A stretch of DNA of 64,000 nt from Bradyrhizobium sp. BR 10289 (GTDB lineage Bacteria; Pseudomonadota; Alphaproteobacteria; Rhizobiales; Xanthobacteraceae). The notes beneath the pieces are model-generated. The model had not been told where the DNA came from and ran no database searches. It was given only the letters and a program-made list of their open reading frames with translations. The DNA lies in the NCBI RefSeq assembly GCF_019455385.1, contig NZ_JACOFR010000027.1, positions 29,105-93,104 of the forward strand, written 5' to 3'. A program made the translations under genes and the position numbers. Shown here one piece after another: positions 1-8,612 of this stretch; position 1 is the stretch's first letter, and every line of letters begins with the position of its first letter.

Positions 1-1
1 T

Positions 2-463
2 CCCGGGGATCTCCTGATGTTCGTCGCCGCGTTGGTCTATGCGCTCTATGGCGTGCTGCTGAAGCGTTGGGACCTGCCGGTCGCGGGCTGGCAATCGACC
101 TACATGCAGGCGCTGTGCGCGCTCGCGATCATGTTTCCGGCGTTCCTCGCGACGCCCGCTCCGATGCGCGCGCTGAACAGGGAGACGCTGCCGCTGATCG
201 CCTATGCTGGAGGTCTTGCCTCGATCCTGCTTCCGTTCTTGTGGATTCGCGGTGTGCAGGTCCTCGGTCCCAACCGCTGTGCGATCTTCATGAACTTGCT
301 GCCTGTGCTCGCCGCGCTCGGCGCCATTGCGCTGCTCGGCGAACCCGTCCGCGCCTTCCACATCATCGGCGGGGGCGTCGCGCTTGCTGGTGTCGCCTGC
401 GCTGCGCTGTTTCGTCGGCCACTGTGGATGTCGGCCCCGGCTGTGCCGGCGCTGGGTGATTGA
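2..463 (+). CDS. EamA/DMT-family transporter, C-terminal part (5' end outside window)
   Basis: The reading frame is already open at base 2 (P-G-D-L-L-M-F-V-A-A...), so the first Met in the window is internal and the gene starts upstream. What remains is one EamA repeat: about five hydrophobic segments, the G-D-L-L-M-x-x-A-A-L-x-Y-A-L-Y entry and the late E-P pair (GALALLGEP-like, LLGEPVRAFHIIGG). EamA proteins are ten-helix inner-membrane metabolite exporters or importers; the substrate cannot be read from sequence. The protein ends after a short polar tail. Confidence 0.85.
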   Translation, partial: PGDLLMFVAALVYALYGVLLKRWDLPVAGWQSTYMQALCALAIMFPAFLATPAPMRALNRETLPLIAYAGGLASILLPFLWIRGVQVLGPNRCAIFMNLLPVLAALGAIALLGEPVRAFHIIGGGVALAGVACAALFRRPLWMSAPAVPALGD

Positions 464-511
464 ACGGCAAGCTTCCGCCGCCGCGGAAGGGATGCTTGCC
501 ATCCTGCCAGT

Positions 512-610
512 TCACAATCCGTAGAAGATCTTGATCTCCCACAGCACCACGATGATGGCCGTGATCAAGGTGATCGCGGCGACTGCACTTTCCAGGGAAG
601 CGACTCTCAT
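512..610 (-). CDS. Putative 32-residue single-pass membrane peptide
   Basis: A short frame opens with ATG at 610 behind GGAG seven bases upstream and ends with TGA. The product (MRVASLESAVAAITLITAII, then VVLWEIKIFYGL) is a short amphipathic start, one hydrophobic stretch of about 18 residues and a short aromatic tail. I do not recognise a family. It lies between the converging EamA and acyl-CoA ligase genes. The good ribosome site and coherent transmembrane pattern support it, but no homology was tested. Confidence 0.5.
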   Translation of the reverse strand: MRVASLESAVAAITLITAIIVVLWEIKIFYGL

Positions 611-748
611 TTCACACTCCGCTTCCCAGCCCCATCAGCGGTCTAGGTGATTCCCTGATTCGCGGGCAATCGCGCGGGCGGCGCGGACGTGCACTCCACG
701 TGGCGTTGTGGTGCCGGAGCCACAATGGCCCCGTAGAATTCCGGGTAT

Positions 749-2311
749 TTACCCCACCATCCGGTCCCGCCCGCTCCAGAAGCTCGCGCGCAGCACCTTC
801 TTGTCGACCTTGCCGACGCCGGTCATCGGCAATTGCTTGACGAACTGGATCTGCTTGGGCGCATGCGCCGAACCCTTTCGGGTCCGCACCATGTTGATCA
901 GCTCCTGCGGATCCGGCCTTGCGCCCTCGCGCGGCACGATGATGGCGGTGACGGCCTCGCCCCATTTCTCGTCGGGAATACCGACGACCGCCACCATCGC
1001 GACATCTGCGTGTTGCGACAGCACGTCCTCGACCTCGCGCGGAAAAATGTTGAAGCCGCCGGTGACGATCATGTCCTTCTTGCGATCGAGGATGAACATG
1101 TAGCCGCGCTCGTCCCGGCGCGCGATGTCGCCGGTGTGGACCCAGCCATTCTTCAGCGTCTCGGCGGTGATATCGGGCCGCTTCCAGTACTCCGCCATCA
1201 CATGCGGCGCGCGCACGCAGATCTCGCCGGCCTCGCCCGTCTTCACCTCCTGGTCGTTGTCGTCGAGGATCCTGACCTCGCAGGCCGCGATCGGGAAGCC
1301 GCAGGACAGGAACAGCTCGGGCGTTTTGGGATCGTGATCTTTCTTGCGCAGCACGGAGACCGGATAGCATTCGGTCTGGCCGTAGAGCTGCGAGAACACC
1401 GGGCCGATGCGCTCGATGCCCTCGACCAGCCGGCTCGGCGACATCGCCGACGCCCCGTAGAGCACGAGCTCGAGCGAGGACAGGTCGGTTTTGCCGAGCG
1501 CGGGATGATCGAGCAGCACGTAGATCATGGTCGGCACGAACAGCGTGAAGTTTATGCGCTCGCGCGCGATCGTGGCCAGCACGGCCTCGGGATCAAAACC
1601 CTTGAGCATGTGCACGGTGCCGCCGCGCATCAGGGTCGGCAGCACCTTGGTGCCGGCGACATGGCTGATCGGGGCGACCGTGAGATAGCGCGCCGCGTCC
1701 GGAATCTCGAAGTCGGCGAGGATCGCGGCGGCAGCTCCGGCATTTTCGCGGTGATAGCGCAGCGCGCCCTTGGATTTGCCGGTCGTGCCGCCGGTGTAGT
1801 TCAGCGTGGCGAGATCGTCGGGGCCGGCAAGGCACAGCGGGCTGGCATGGCCTTCGATCTCGATCGCCTGCAGGAGGTCGACGCCATAGTCGGCCGGTCC
1901 CATGGTGAAGACCGCCTTGAGCCACGGCGCCTTTGCCGCGAGCTCGCCGCCGCGATCGCGGAAGGCGGCGGCGTCGACCACCAGCATGTCTGCGTCGGAA
2001 TCCTCGAGCTGGAAGAGCTGGTCGGCCTGCGATCCCAGCGGATGTAGCCAGGTGACGCAGAGACGCGACAATTGCGCGGCGATGCCGGCGCACCAGGTGT
2101 CGGCGCGATTGGCAGTGAGGAAGGCGACGCGCGCGCCCGGCTGCAAGCCGAGCCGCATGAACACGCCCTGGATGCGTCCGATCAGGTCGATGGTGCCCTG
2201 ATAGCTCAGCGACCCGCCGGGCCAGGCGAAAGCAGTGCGGCCGGGATAGCGCGACAGTGCCCGTAGCGTCTGCGCACAAGTCGGGGACGATGCGTGGAGC
2301 GGATCCGACAT
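749..2311 (-). CDS. Acyl-CoA synthetase (AMP-binding, FadD-like)
   Basis: A 520-residue ANL-superfamily ligase that should activate a carboxylic acid with ATP and CoA. Core motifs are in order: P-loop YTGGTTGKSKG, adenine site YGQTE, ribose-binding GWVHTGDIARRDERG, hinge DRKKDMIVTGGFNIFP, and the C-terminal catalytic lysine region MTGVGKVDKK. The open frame runs much further upstream, but ATG at 2311 has GAGGA six bases before it and gives the usual family length. It is divergent from the nitronate-monooxygenase-like gene at 2420. Chain length and substrate are not evident. Confidence 0.9.
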   Translation of the reverse strand: MSDPLHASSPTCAQTLRALSRYPGRTAFAWPGGSLSYQGTIDLIGRIQGVFMRLGLQPGARVAFLTANRADTWCAGIAAQLSRLCVTWLHPLGSQADQLFQLEDSDADMLVVDAAAFRDRGGELAAKAPWLKAVFTMGPADYGVDLLQAIEIEGHASPLCLAGPDDLATLNYTGGTTGKSKGALRYHRENAGAAAAILADFEIPDAARYLTVAPISHVAGTKVLPTLMRGGTVHMLKGFDPEAVLATIARERINFTLFVPTMIYVLLDHPALGKTDLSSLELVLYGASAMSPSRLVEGIERIGPVFSQLYGQTECYPVSVLRKKDHDPKTPELFLSCGFPIAACEVRILDDNDQEVKTGEAGEICVRAPHVMAEYWKRPDITAETLKNGWVHTGDIARRDERGYMFILDRKKDMIVTGGFNIFPREVEDVLSQHADVAMVAVVGIPDEKWGEAVTAIIVPREGARPDPQELINMVRTRKGSAHAPKQIQFVKQLPMTGVGKVDKKVLRASFWSGRDRMVG

Positions 2312-2419
2312 ATGTTTCCTCGTTGCTTTGTGCTTGGCTTCTCGCGTGCCAATGATTGCGCTCAACGCTAGCACAGAGAATCCGGGATGGAACGACAAAG
2401 CCCGCGCAAGGAGGCATGC

Positions 2420-3385
2420 GTGACGACAGATCGAATGCAAAGTTTCCGTGATCGTCTCGCGCTGCCGCTGATCGCCGCGCCGATGTTTCTGGTCTCGGGC
2501 GTCGAGCTCATGGTCGCGGCCTGCCGGAGCGGCGTGATCGGCAGCTTCCCCACCGCGAATTGCCGCAGCACGGACCAGCTCGATCAATGGTTCAGCGAGA
2601 TCGAAAAGCGGCTCTCGCAGCATGAGGATCAATCAGGCCGCAAGGCCGCGCCGCTCTGTCCGAACCTGATCGTGCACCGCTCCAATGTGCGGCTCGAGCA
2701 GGATCTCGCCGTGCTGCTGCGGCACAGACCGGAGATCATCATCACCTCTGTCGGCTCGCCGGCGCAGGTGCTGAAGCCGCTGCATGATGCCGGTGCGCTG
2801 GTGCTGGCGGACGTTGCCTCCATCCGCCACGCCGAGCGCGCCGCCGAAGCTGGCGCCGACGGGCTCGTGCTGCTCACCGCGGGCGCGGGCGGGCAGACCG
2901 GCTGGCTCAACCCGTTCGCCTTCGTCCGCGCGGTGCGCGCATTCTACGACGGCATCATCGTGCTCGCGGGCGGCATCAGCGATGGCCGCGCGCTGCGTGC
3001 TGCCGAAGTGCTTGGCTGCGATCTCGGCTATATGGGCACGAAGTTCATCGCGACGCGCGAGAGCATGGCGGATGACCGCTACAAGCGGATGCTGGTCGAG
3101 AGCAGCGCCGACGACATCCTGCTGACCACCGCCTTTACGGGGCTTCAGACCAATATGCTGAGGCCGTCCATTGTCGCCGCCGGTCTCGATCCCGACGATC
3201 TCCCGGCGCGCGGCGCGATCGATATCGCGAGAGATATCGACGTGGGCGCGCGGGATAGCCGGCCGAAACGTTGGCGCGATATCTGGAGCGGCGGGCACGC
3301 GACATCGGGCGTGACCGATGTACTGGCGGTGGACGACCTCGTTGCACGAACGGTCGCGGAGTACCGCGAGGCGGCAGGGCGATAG
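2420..3385 (+). CDS. Nitronate monooxygenase-family flavoprotein (catalytic His replaced)
   Basis: A 321-residue TIM-barrel FMN protein of the nitronate monooxygenase / 2-nitropropane dioxygenase family, with the N-terminal PLIAAPMFLVSG strand, the phosphate-binding AGGISDGRAL loop and the downstream GTKFIATRES segment. An ATG exists at 2387, but GTG at 2420 has a perfect AAGGAGG at 2408-2414, so I start there. The loop that in this family normally reads AGAGGH reads AGAGGQTGW here, so the usual catalytic-base histidine is a glutamine. It may be a reductase or binding protein rather than a true nitronate oxidase. It is divergent from the acyl-CoA ligase gene. Confidence 0.85.
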   Translation: MTTDRMQSFRDRLALPLIAAPMFLVSGVELMVAACRSGVIGSFPTANCRSTDQLDQWFSEIEKRLSQHEDQSGRKAAPLCPNLIVHRSNVRLEQDLAVLLRHRPEIIITSVGSPAQVLKPLHDAGALVLADVASIRHAERAAEAGADGLVLLTAGAGGQTGWLNPFAFVRAVRAFYDGIIVLAGGISDGRALRAAEVLGCDLGYMGTKFIATRESMADDRYKRMLVESSADDILLTTAFTGLQTNMLRPSIVAAGLDPDDLPARGAIDIARDIDVGARDSRPKRWRDIWSGGHATSGVTDVLAVDDLVARTVAEYREAAGR

Positions 3386-3394
3386 CAGCCTTCG

Positions 3395-3510
3395 CCTCAC
3401 CCGCGCGCGGCGGGTGAGGGGAGTCTCCGCGAGGGCAGCTGTCACCGCGATGGCGGAGACAGCCCCTCACCCCGACCCTCTCCCCGTAAGAACGGGGCGA
3501 GGAAGGAAAT
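3395..3510. repeat. Intergenic palindromic repeat (REP-like)
   Basis: Nested inverted repeats: CCTCACCCG at 3395-3403 pairs with CGGGTGAGG at 3411-3419; GTCTCCGC pairs with GCGGAGAC further on; a CCCCG/CGGGG hairpin closes the element. The same words (GGTGAGGGG, CTCTCCGC, CCCCTCACC) recur in the longer element at 47560-47749, so both appear to belong to one dispersed family. It lies just after the stop of the 2420-3385 gene. Confidence 0.75.
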
Positions 3511-3621
3511 ACAGCACAGTTAATCCCGCATGGCTCCGGTCCCGCCCACTTAACGGCAGATTAACCATCGCTCGCCCAGAATCCCTCTCACGGCCGCCAA
3601 TCAGGACGAGAGGGACAGGCG

Positions 3622-3870
3622 ATGAACTTCGATTTTCTCAATGCCAAGACAGCAGCGTCGCTGGACGAAATCCGCGTCCGCGTGGCCCATGCGCTGGCCC
3701 GCCACCCGCTGTGCCGCAACGTGCGCTTCGACATCGTCAGCGTCCCCCGCACCCGTCGGGGCGGCAACTGGACGGTGACGCTGCAATCGGTCGAGCCCCG
3801 TGCGGTCTGGGAGGCTTCCGAGATCGTCGCCGACATCCAGGACGCCTACGATCTGGCCGTAGCGGCCTGA
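3622..3870 (+). CDS. Conserved-looking small hypothetical protein
   Basis: An 82-residue soluble protein without signal or transmembrane segment. It begins MNFDFLNAKTAASLDEIRVR and has an alternating pattern suggesting an alpha/beta fold (one amphipathic helix, then strands around VRFDIVSVPRTRRGGNWTVTL and a final helix). A purine-rich AGAGGGACAGG precedes the ATG. I do not recognise the family. The segment before it carries the end of a palindromic repeat, so it is probably its own transcription unit. Confidence 0.65.
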   Translation: MNFDFLNAKTAASLDEIRVRVAHALARHPLCRNVRFDIVSVPRTRRGGNWTVTLQSVEPRAVWEASEIVADIQDAYDLAVAA

Positions 3871-4018
3871 TTTCATTGCGGTTCTTGGCGTGTCGCTGCA
3901 GTCCGCGCGAATGCCGCCGCAATGGCACGGTTAAGCCTTATTTACCGCCCAGTTTCCGGGCACTGATCACTTGAACTTGAAGTCAGATTTGGACTTGAAG
4001 CCGGGCGCGGAGAGACGT

Positions 4019-4744
4019 TTGTCCAAAGCCATCACCATCGTCGTTCTGACCTGTTTCCTCGTCCTCGGTGCCGCTACCACCGCCATTCTCGGCCGTGACA
4101 GCGTGCCCAGCGTCAGCGCCGAGATGATCAGCGAAGCCCCCCCGGCAAAGCCGCTCGCCACCAACCGCGCCGCCAAGGCCGACCGCCTGGTTCCGACGCT
4201 GGCGTTGGCCTCGGCCGCGATCGATCCCGTGCAGGTGCCCGCCGACAAGCTCTCGCAGGCGCCGGTGATGACCGAGCCGCTGCGCCAGGCTTTCGCCGCC
4301 GCCACGCCCTCCGATTTCCCGATGCCCAAAGCGGGTTCATCGCCGGGCGCGCATGAGGCGCCCGCCGCGGCGGATGTTCCCGCTGTCGAAGTCCCGGCCA
4401 AGCCAAAGGTCGTCGCCAAGCCGCAGCCGCAGAAATCCTATTCGCTGCTCTCCGACGTTCAGATCTCCGGCATCAAGGATCGCCTGAAGCTGTCGTCGTC
4501 GCAGGAATATTACTGGCCTTCGGTCGAGACCGCGCTGCGCAACGTCGCCCGCAGGATCCAGGCGAACAAGCTGTCGAATCCGAACGCGCCGCCCAGCGCA
4601 CAGATCGATCCGAATTGCGACGAGGTGCAGCAGCTGAAATCGGCCGCGATGCCGCTGCTGTTCCAGCTGCGCGACGATCAGAAGGAAGAAGTGCGCAAGC
4701 TCGCTCGCCTGATCGGGCTCGAGAAGGTCGCGCAGCAGATTTGA
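4019..4744 (+). CDS. Membrane-anchored periplasmic hypothetical protein
   Basis: TTG at 4019 follows GGAGAG and gives a natural N-terminus: one hydrophobic anchor or signal (ITIVVLTCFLVLGAATTAIL). An alternative TTG at 3971 would add 16 residues but lacks a ribosome site. An Ala/Pro-rich linker of about 100 residues follows, then a helical C-terminal domain starting YSLLSDVQISGIKDRLKLSS, with one Cys late (DPNCDEV). The helical part loosely recalls LTxxQ-type periplasmic proteins, but I would not assign that family. Function unknown. Confidence 0.7.
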   Translation: MSKAITIVVLTCFLVLGAATTAILGRDSVPSVSAEMISEAPPAKPLATNRAAKADRLVPTLALASAAIDPVQVPADKLSQAPVMTEPLRQAFAAATPSDFPMPKAGSSPGAHEAPAAADVPAVEVPAKPKVVAKPQPQKSYSLLSDVQISGIKDRLKLSSSQEYYWPSVETALRNVARRIQANKLSNPNAPPSAQIDPNCDEVQQLKSAAMPLLFQLRDDQKEEVRKLARLIGLEKVAQQI

Positions 4745-4834
4745 CGCGCGCGGTTTCCCCTTCAGGGAACCGCCGTTACCAGGAACATCCGGCAATCTCC
4801 AGGCGTTGCCCGCCCCAAAAGAGGGAGTGGATCA

Positions 4835-5521
4835 ATGCGCGCCTCGACAGCCTATTTCGTCGGTGCCGGAACCATCGTCGCGGCCATTGCCATTGGTCTC
4901 GGCGGCGGCATCGTTGCCGGCAACATCATGAATCCGGTCGCGTCCAAGCAGGGCCCGGACACCAGCAAATTGGCGCAGCGCGCGGAGGCCAGCGCACCCG
5001 CCCAGACCAACGCGCCGTCGGAGCGCGTGCAATATCTCACCGGCTCGCAAGCCTTCGGCACGGTCGTTGCCGCGCCCGCGCAGGCGCGCGAGGACGCCAA
5101 GCCAGACACAAAGCCGGACGCTCAGACCAATCAGGCGAAGGCTGAGCCGCCAGCACCGCAGCCGACGCAGGCGGCCGCCGTTGAGCCGCCCAAGCCGACT
5201 TCCGCATCGCCGCCGCAACAAGCAAAGCCCGCCGAGCAGCAAGCGTCGACAGCGCCGTCTTCATCGCCCGATAACGCCTATGCCAAGGCAAGGGATTCCG
5301 ACGTGAAGCGTACCGCATCCGAACGGCGCCGGATCGAGCGCCGCGAACGCTGGGCCGAGCGCCACCGCTACGACTCCCGCGACCCACGCGGCATGCGCGA
5401 TCGCACCGATTGGGACGACGTCGCACGGAGCGTCCGCGAAGATTCCGAGGCGCGCGATTATGCAGGCCGGCCGCGCGGTGGCTTCCCGCAAATCAGGCTG
5501 TTTGGCCCTGATGATGACTAG
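4835..5521 (+). CDS. Membrane-anchored Pro/Ala-rich hypothetical protein
   Basis: A 228-residue protein starting at ATG behind GAGGGAG. One N-terminal hydrophobic segment (GAGTIVAAIAIGLGGGIVAG) is followed by a long low-complexity Ala/Pro/Gln/Lys stretch of about 120 residues and a very basic, Arg-rich C-terminal third (ASERRRIERRERWAERH) ending in an acidic DPDDD-like tail (GPDDD). The layout suggests a tethered periplasmic or envelope-spanning protein. No catalytic motif is visible. It follows the 4019-4744 gene with a 90-base gap and may share its transcript. Confidence 0.7.
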   Translation: MRASTAYFVGAGTIVAAIAIGLGGGIVAGNIMNPVASKQGPDTSKLAQRAEASAPAQTNAPSERVQYLTGSQAFGTVVAAPAQAREDAKPDTKPDAQTNQAKAEPPAPQPTQAAAVEPPKPTSASPPQQAKPAEQQASTAPSSSPDNAYAKARDSDVKRTASERRRIERRERWAERHRYDSRDPRGMRDRTDWDDVARSVREDSEARDYAGRPRGGFPQIRLFGPDDD

Positions 5522-5699
5522 GGTTTAGCTCGAGATCGCCGTTGCGCGCTCCCAGCACCTTGCGATGTGGATCGGACGACAGTCTGTTGCCAAACCGCAT
5601 CCGGCTGAGCCGGCGCCGACCGACGATGGTGTAAGAGCACTCCGCGCCGAAACCTGTGCAGCGGAGCGCCTGCAACAACTGTGCTTTTCGACAGGTCTC

Positions 5700-5804
5700 G
5701 TCATTCCGGGATGCGTGCGCAGCACGCAGACCCGGAATCCATCTATCCGCAGCGACCGTGCGCAATGGATCCGGGTTCGCGCCGTTGGCGCGCCCCGGAA
5801 TGAC
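5700..5804. repeat. Palindromic intergenic repeat, GTCATTCCGGG family
   Basis: Terminal arms GTCATTCCGGG (5700-5710) and CCCGGAATGAC (5794-5804) are exact reverse complements. Inside, CCCGGAATCCAT and ATGGATCCGGG form a second, imperfect pair. A second copy with the same arms and almost the same length is at 47838-47939. It sits between genes ending at 5521 (+) and 5812 (-), where its hairpin could also stop transcription. Confidence 0.8.
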
Positions 5805-5811
5805 AGCCTGC

Positions 5812-6036
5812 TCAACCCCCGTGCGACTCCACCACCTTCCGGCAGGCGTCCGAGAGTTTCGACTTGTTCTCGCGCAGGCAGGCGTTCATCTGCGGCGGCT
5901 TGCCGGCATGCTCGGCGCAGAATTTGCTGGCGTCGCCGCGGCAGGCCATCTGCTCCTGCAATGTCGGACCGGATTGCGCAGCGGCGGGCAGGGCGGTGGC
6001 GGCGAGCAGCAGCGCGGCAAGAACCGAAATCTTCAT
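5812..6036 (-). CDS. Small secreted cysteine-rich-repeat protein
   Basis: A 74-residue protein with a clear Sec signal (MKISVLAALLLAATALPAAA-Q) and a mature part of about 52 residues containing four Cys in the pattern C-x7-C...C-x9-C (MACRGDASKFCAEHAGKPPQ, then MNACLRENKSKLSDACRKV). This resembles one cysteine-rich (GLG1/FGFR-type) repeat found in many alphaproteobacterial periplasmic proteins. The cysteines probably form two disulfides. The start is the ATG directly before the signal peptide; the frame is open far upstream but that part lacks protein character. Confidence 0.75.
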   Translation of the reverse strand: MKISVLAALLLAATALPAAAQSGPTLQEQMACRGDASKFCAEHAGKPPQMNACLRENKSKLSDACRKVVESHGG

Positions 6037-6076
6037 AAAGCACCTCTTTGGGAATGTCGGTGGTCCCGTGTGGGAT

Positions 6077-6150
6077 CGAGCGAGCCGACCATCTCGTGCG
6101 GCCCCCTGCCGGTCCATGCCATGTTCATGGCATCGGCATCGGCTCGCTCG
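6077..6150. repeat. Nested inverted repeats between divergent genes
   Basis: CGAGCGAGCCGA (6077-6088) is the exact reverse complement of TCGGCTCGCTCG (6139-6150). Inside it, ATGCCATG (6116-6123) and CATGGCAT (6126-6133) form a second perfect pair with a 2-base loop. The structure lies in the 240-base gap between the divergent genes at 6036 (-) and 6277 (+), so it could be a cruciform, operator or leader hairpin. Confidence 0.6.
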
Positions 6151-6276
6151 TCCCGCCGCTGCACCCCCCATCTTCATGGCATGTATCCGCCCGCCGTCTT
6201 TTGCCATCACAGCTGCACGTCGGCTGCGAAAGCCGGTGATTGCACCGGGACGCCGAACGGGAAGCAGGAGAGCAAG

Positions 6277-6567
6277 ATGTCGAAAAAAGCGGGAGCGCTG
6301 AGCGCCGGGCTGACGATCATGGTGCTGGCGGGTGCGGCGATGGTGTCGCTGGGCACGAGCCCGGCGCAGGCGGTGGTTTATTGTAAGACGGTCGGCGTGC
6401 CCAAGGGCTGCGTGGTGCGGCCGACGGCAGCAGTCGTGGTTGCGCCCGGAGCGCCGGTCGCGGCGGCTGCGGTCGCGACCCCGGGCGTTGGTGCGCCCGG
6501 CGTCGGCGTGCGCGCGGGCACGCCGATGAATCGCGGCGGTCCGGTCAACCGCGTCGGTGTGCGCTGA
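6277..6567 (+). CDS. Small secreted hypothetical protein
   Basis: A 96-residue protein. ATG at 6277 is preceded by AGGAG about eight bases away. The N-terminus is a signal peptide ending near TSPAQA-VVYC. The mature part has two Cys close together (VVYCKTVGVPKGCVVRP) followed by an Ala/Val/Pro/Gly-rich tail ending in NRGGPVNRVGVR. I recognise no enzymatic motif; it looks like a small lineage-specific periplasmic or surface protein with one disulfide. Confidence 0.7.
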   Translation: MSKKAGALSAGLTIMVLAGAAMVSLGTSPAQAVVYCKTVGVPKGCVVRPTAAVVVAPGAPVAAAAVATPGVGAPGVGVRAGTPMNRGGPVNRVGVR

Positions 6568-6701
6568 CGGTTCTCGTTCGATTGAGTTGATTGCATTGTT
6601 TCGGGCCAAGGAGCCTGCGGACGAACCCCCCGTCCTCCGCATGAGATCATCCGGCCCGTTCCCTCTCTCCGCGCGTCCCACACGTTCGGGGAGGGGGCTT
6701 T

Positions 6702-8612
6702 TCAGCCCGTGGCCGCGTCGCTGTCGGGAAACACCTGCGGCAATTGCAGCCGCACGAATGTGCCTGAGGAATCCGAGCTCAGCTCGAACGCGGCCCCGCA
6801 ACGCGCGGCGCGGCTTCTCATATTGCGCAAGCCGCGCGCAGTCTGGCTCGTGCCCTCACCGACGAGCGCAAATCCCTTGCCGTCGTCCGCAATGCTGATC
6901 ACGCCATATGGCCCCTGACCGTCATCGAGCGTCGCGATGGTGACCGCGATGTTGCGCGCCTGCGCGTGCTTGACCGCATTGGTCACGGCCTCATCGAGGA
7001 TGCGCACGATCTGGACCACGTGCCATGGCCTGAGCTCAGGATGCAGCGGCAGGCCCTGCGGCGTCGCCACGCGCCAGTCGAGCGCGATGTCGTGCGGCCG
7101 CAATTGCATCGCCGCGCGCTCGCGCCAGGAACCGAGCGCAAGCATCAGATCGCCGCCGATATCGTCCATGGAATCGATGACGAGGCGGAGGTCCTTCAGC
7201 GCCGCGCGGGCGGCGTCCGTGATGGTCGCGCCCTCATGGCCGCGCTCGGAGAGGGCGACGATGCTGACGAGCTGGCCGCCGAGGCCGTCATGCAGATCGC
7301 GCATCAGCCGCGTGCGTTCATTGGCGAGCGCGGCGGCCCGCGCGCGCTCCTGCTCGCGGACGAAGCTCGCCTTCAGCCGCTCTTCGGCTTCGCGCACGCG
7401 CGCCACCAATTGCCCGGCAAAGCTGTCGACCTGGTTCAGCGCGCGGGCGAAGCGCCAGGTCAGGCCGGCGCCGATCGCGACCAGCATGGCCGAATAGGAC
7501 AGGCGCGAGACGAAGATGCGCTCATTGGTCATGATCTCGAATGCGGCCAGCATGTCGTGGACCCAGCAGGTCAGCACGATGGTCACCGCGCAGCCGATCA
7601 TGAAGCTTGCCGCGTCCTGCCGCCGTACCACCGCGGCCGCGGTCACGCAGGCCATCAGGAACAGGCAGAGTCCGACGGTGGGAATGCCGATCAGAACGAA
7701 CAGGACACGCGGCAGCGGCGGGCCGGCGATCAGCCCCACCACGAATACGACGAGTCCCGGCACGAACAGCAGCATGCCGTAGCGTGGCCAGCGCCAGCCG
7801 AAGAACAGCACGCCGAACACGACGATCAGCGCGCTTTCGATCGGCGCCGATGCGAGCAGCACCGCGGCAAGGCGCGACACGGTGGCCGGCGGGACCGGCG
7901 GCGGCGAGAACGCCTGCACGACGCCGAGCACCATCGCCACCGCCAGCACGCCGTAAACCGGCTCGCGCCGCCGCATCAGCCACATGATCGCGAGGATGAC
8001 GGCGAGGATCGACTGCCAGGCGGAGAACGCCACCGGCAGCGTGACGAACAGCAGCGTGCGCGTCTCATAGCACGGACGCAAGGCGGCATCCGGCCCGACA
8101 TAGACGGTGTCGAGAAAGCCTTTCAGCGGGCCCCACACGAACAGCCGCACCGTGATCTCGTTGCTGCCGTCACGCAGCAGCGAGGCGGGGATGAGTGCGA
8201 TCTGCGGCGTGTTGCGGTCGGGCCGGTTGGCGTTGGCGTCGCGGCGGGTGTCGAGCACCACGATGCCGTTGACCGCGACCTCGGCTGCGTTGCTGAAGCG
8301 CGGCAGGTAAACCGACCATCCCGATGCCGCATCGCGGCTTCGGAACGTGAAGGTGCCGGTATAGAGCGGTGGATCGGTCAGCGAATAGCGCGACGAGGTG
8401 AAATGCGGCAGCGTCACCGGGCGCGTCACCCCGTCTTCGCGCAGGGAAAATCCGCTCAGCGCAAAATCATCGGGGTCGGCGGGCTGAAGCAGCCGCAGCC
8501 CGAGGATGGTGGCGATCACGATCAGCGCCTGAAGCAGCAGATAGGGCACGAGGCGTGACACGATCAGCCGGCGTCGCGGGCGTGCGGGTGCCTTCGCTGC
8601 GATCTCGCTCAC
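6702..8612 (-). CDS. Sensor histidine kinase, 7TMR-DISM-like input, NarL/DegS class
   Basis: 636 residues starting at GTG 8612, which overlaps the stop of the regulator gene (GTGA). Order: one N-terminal helix (about 18-42); a periplasmic beta-rich domain (about 50-175) resembling a 7TMR-DISM extracellular domain; a block of about seven hydrophobic segments (190-390); a short coiled coil; then a HisKA_3 kinase with phospho-acceptor H441 in RDLHDGLGGQ, N-box EAVTNAVKHA and G-box DDGKGF. It should autophosphorylate in response to an envelope signal and pass phosphate to the regulator at 8609-9292. Ligand unknown. Confidence 0.9.
   Translation of the reverse strand: MSEIAAKAPARPRRRLIVSRLVPYLLLQALIVIATILGLRLLQPADPDDFALSGFSLREDGVTRPVTLPHFTSSRYSLTDPPLYTGTFTFRSRDAASGWSVYLPRFSNAAEVAVNGIVVLDTRRDANANRPDRNTPQIALIPASLLRDGSNEITVRLFVWGPLKGFLDTVYVGPDAALRPCYETRTLLFVTLPVAFSAWQSILAVILAIMWLMRRREPVYGVLAVAMVLGVVQAFSPPPVPPATVSRLAAVLLASAPIESALIVVFGVLFFGWRWPRYGMLLFVPGLVVFVVGLIAGPPLPRVLFVLIGIPTVGLCLFLMACVTAAAVVRRQDAASFMIGCAVTIVLTCWVHDMLAAFEIMTNERIFVSRLSYSAMLVAIGAGLTWRFARALNQVDSFAGQLVARVREAEERLKASFVREQERARAAALANERTRLMRDLHDGLGGQLVSIVALSERGHEGATITDAARAALKDLRLVIDSMDDIGGDLMLALGSWRERAAMQLRPHDIALDWRVATPQGLPLHPELRPWHVVQIVRILDEAVTNAVKHAQARNIAVTIATLDDGQGPYGVISIADDGKGFALVGEGTSQTARGLRNMRSRAARCGAAFELSSDSSGTFVRLQLPQVFPDSDAATG

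Noticed and set aside
6966..8558. 530-residue plus-strand frame
   Set aside because: Antisense shadow of the histidine kinase, very rich in His, Arg, Asp and Gln.
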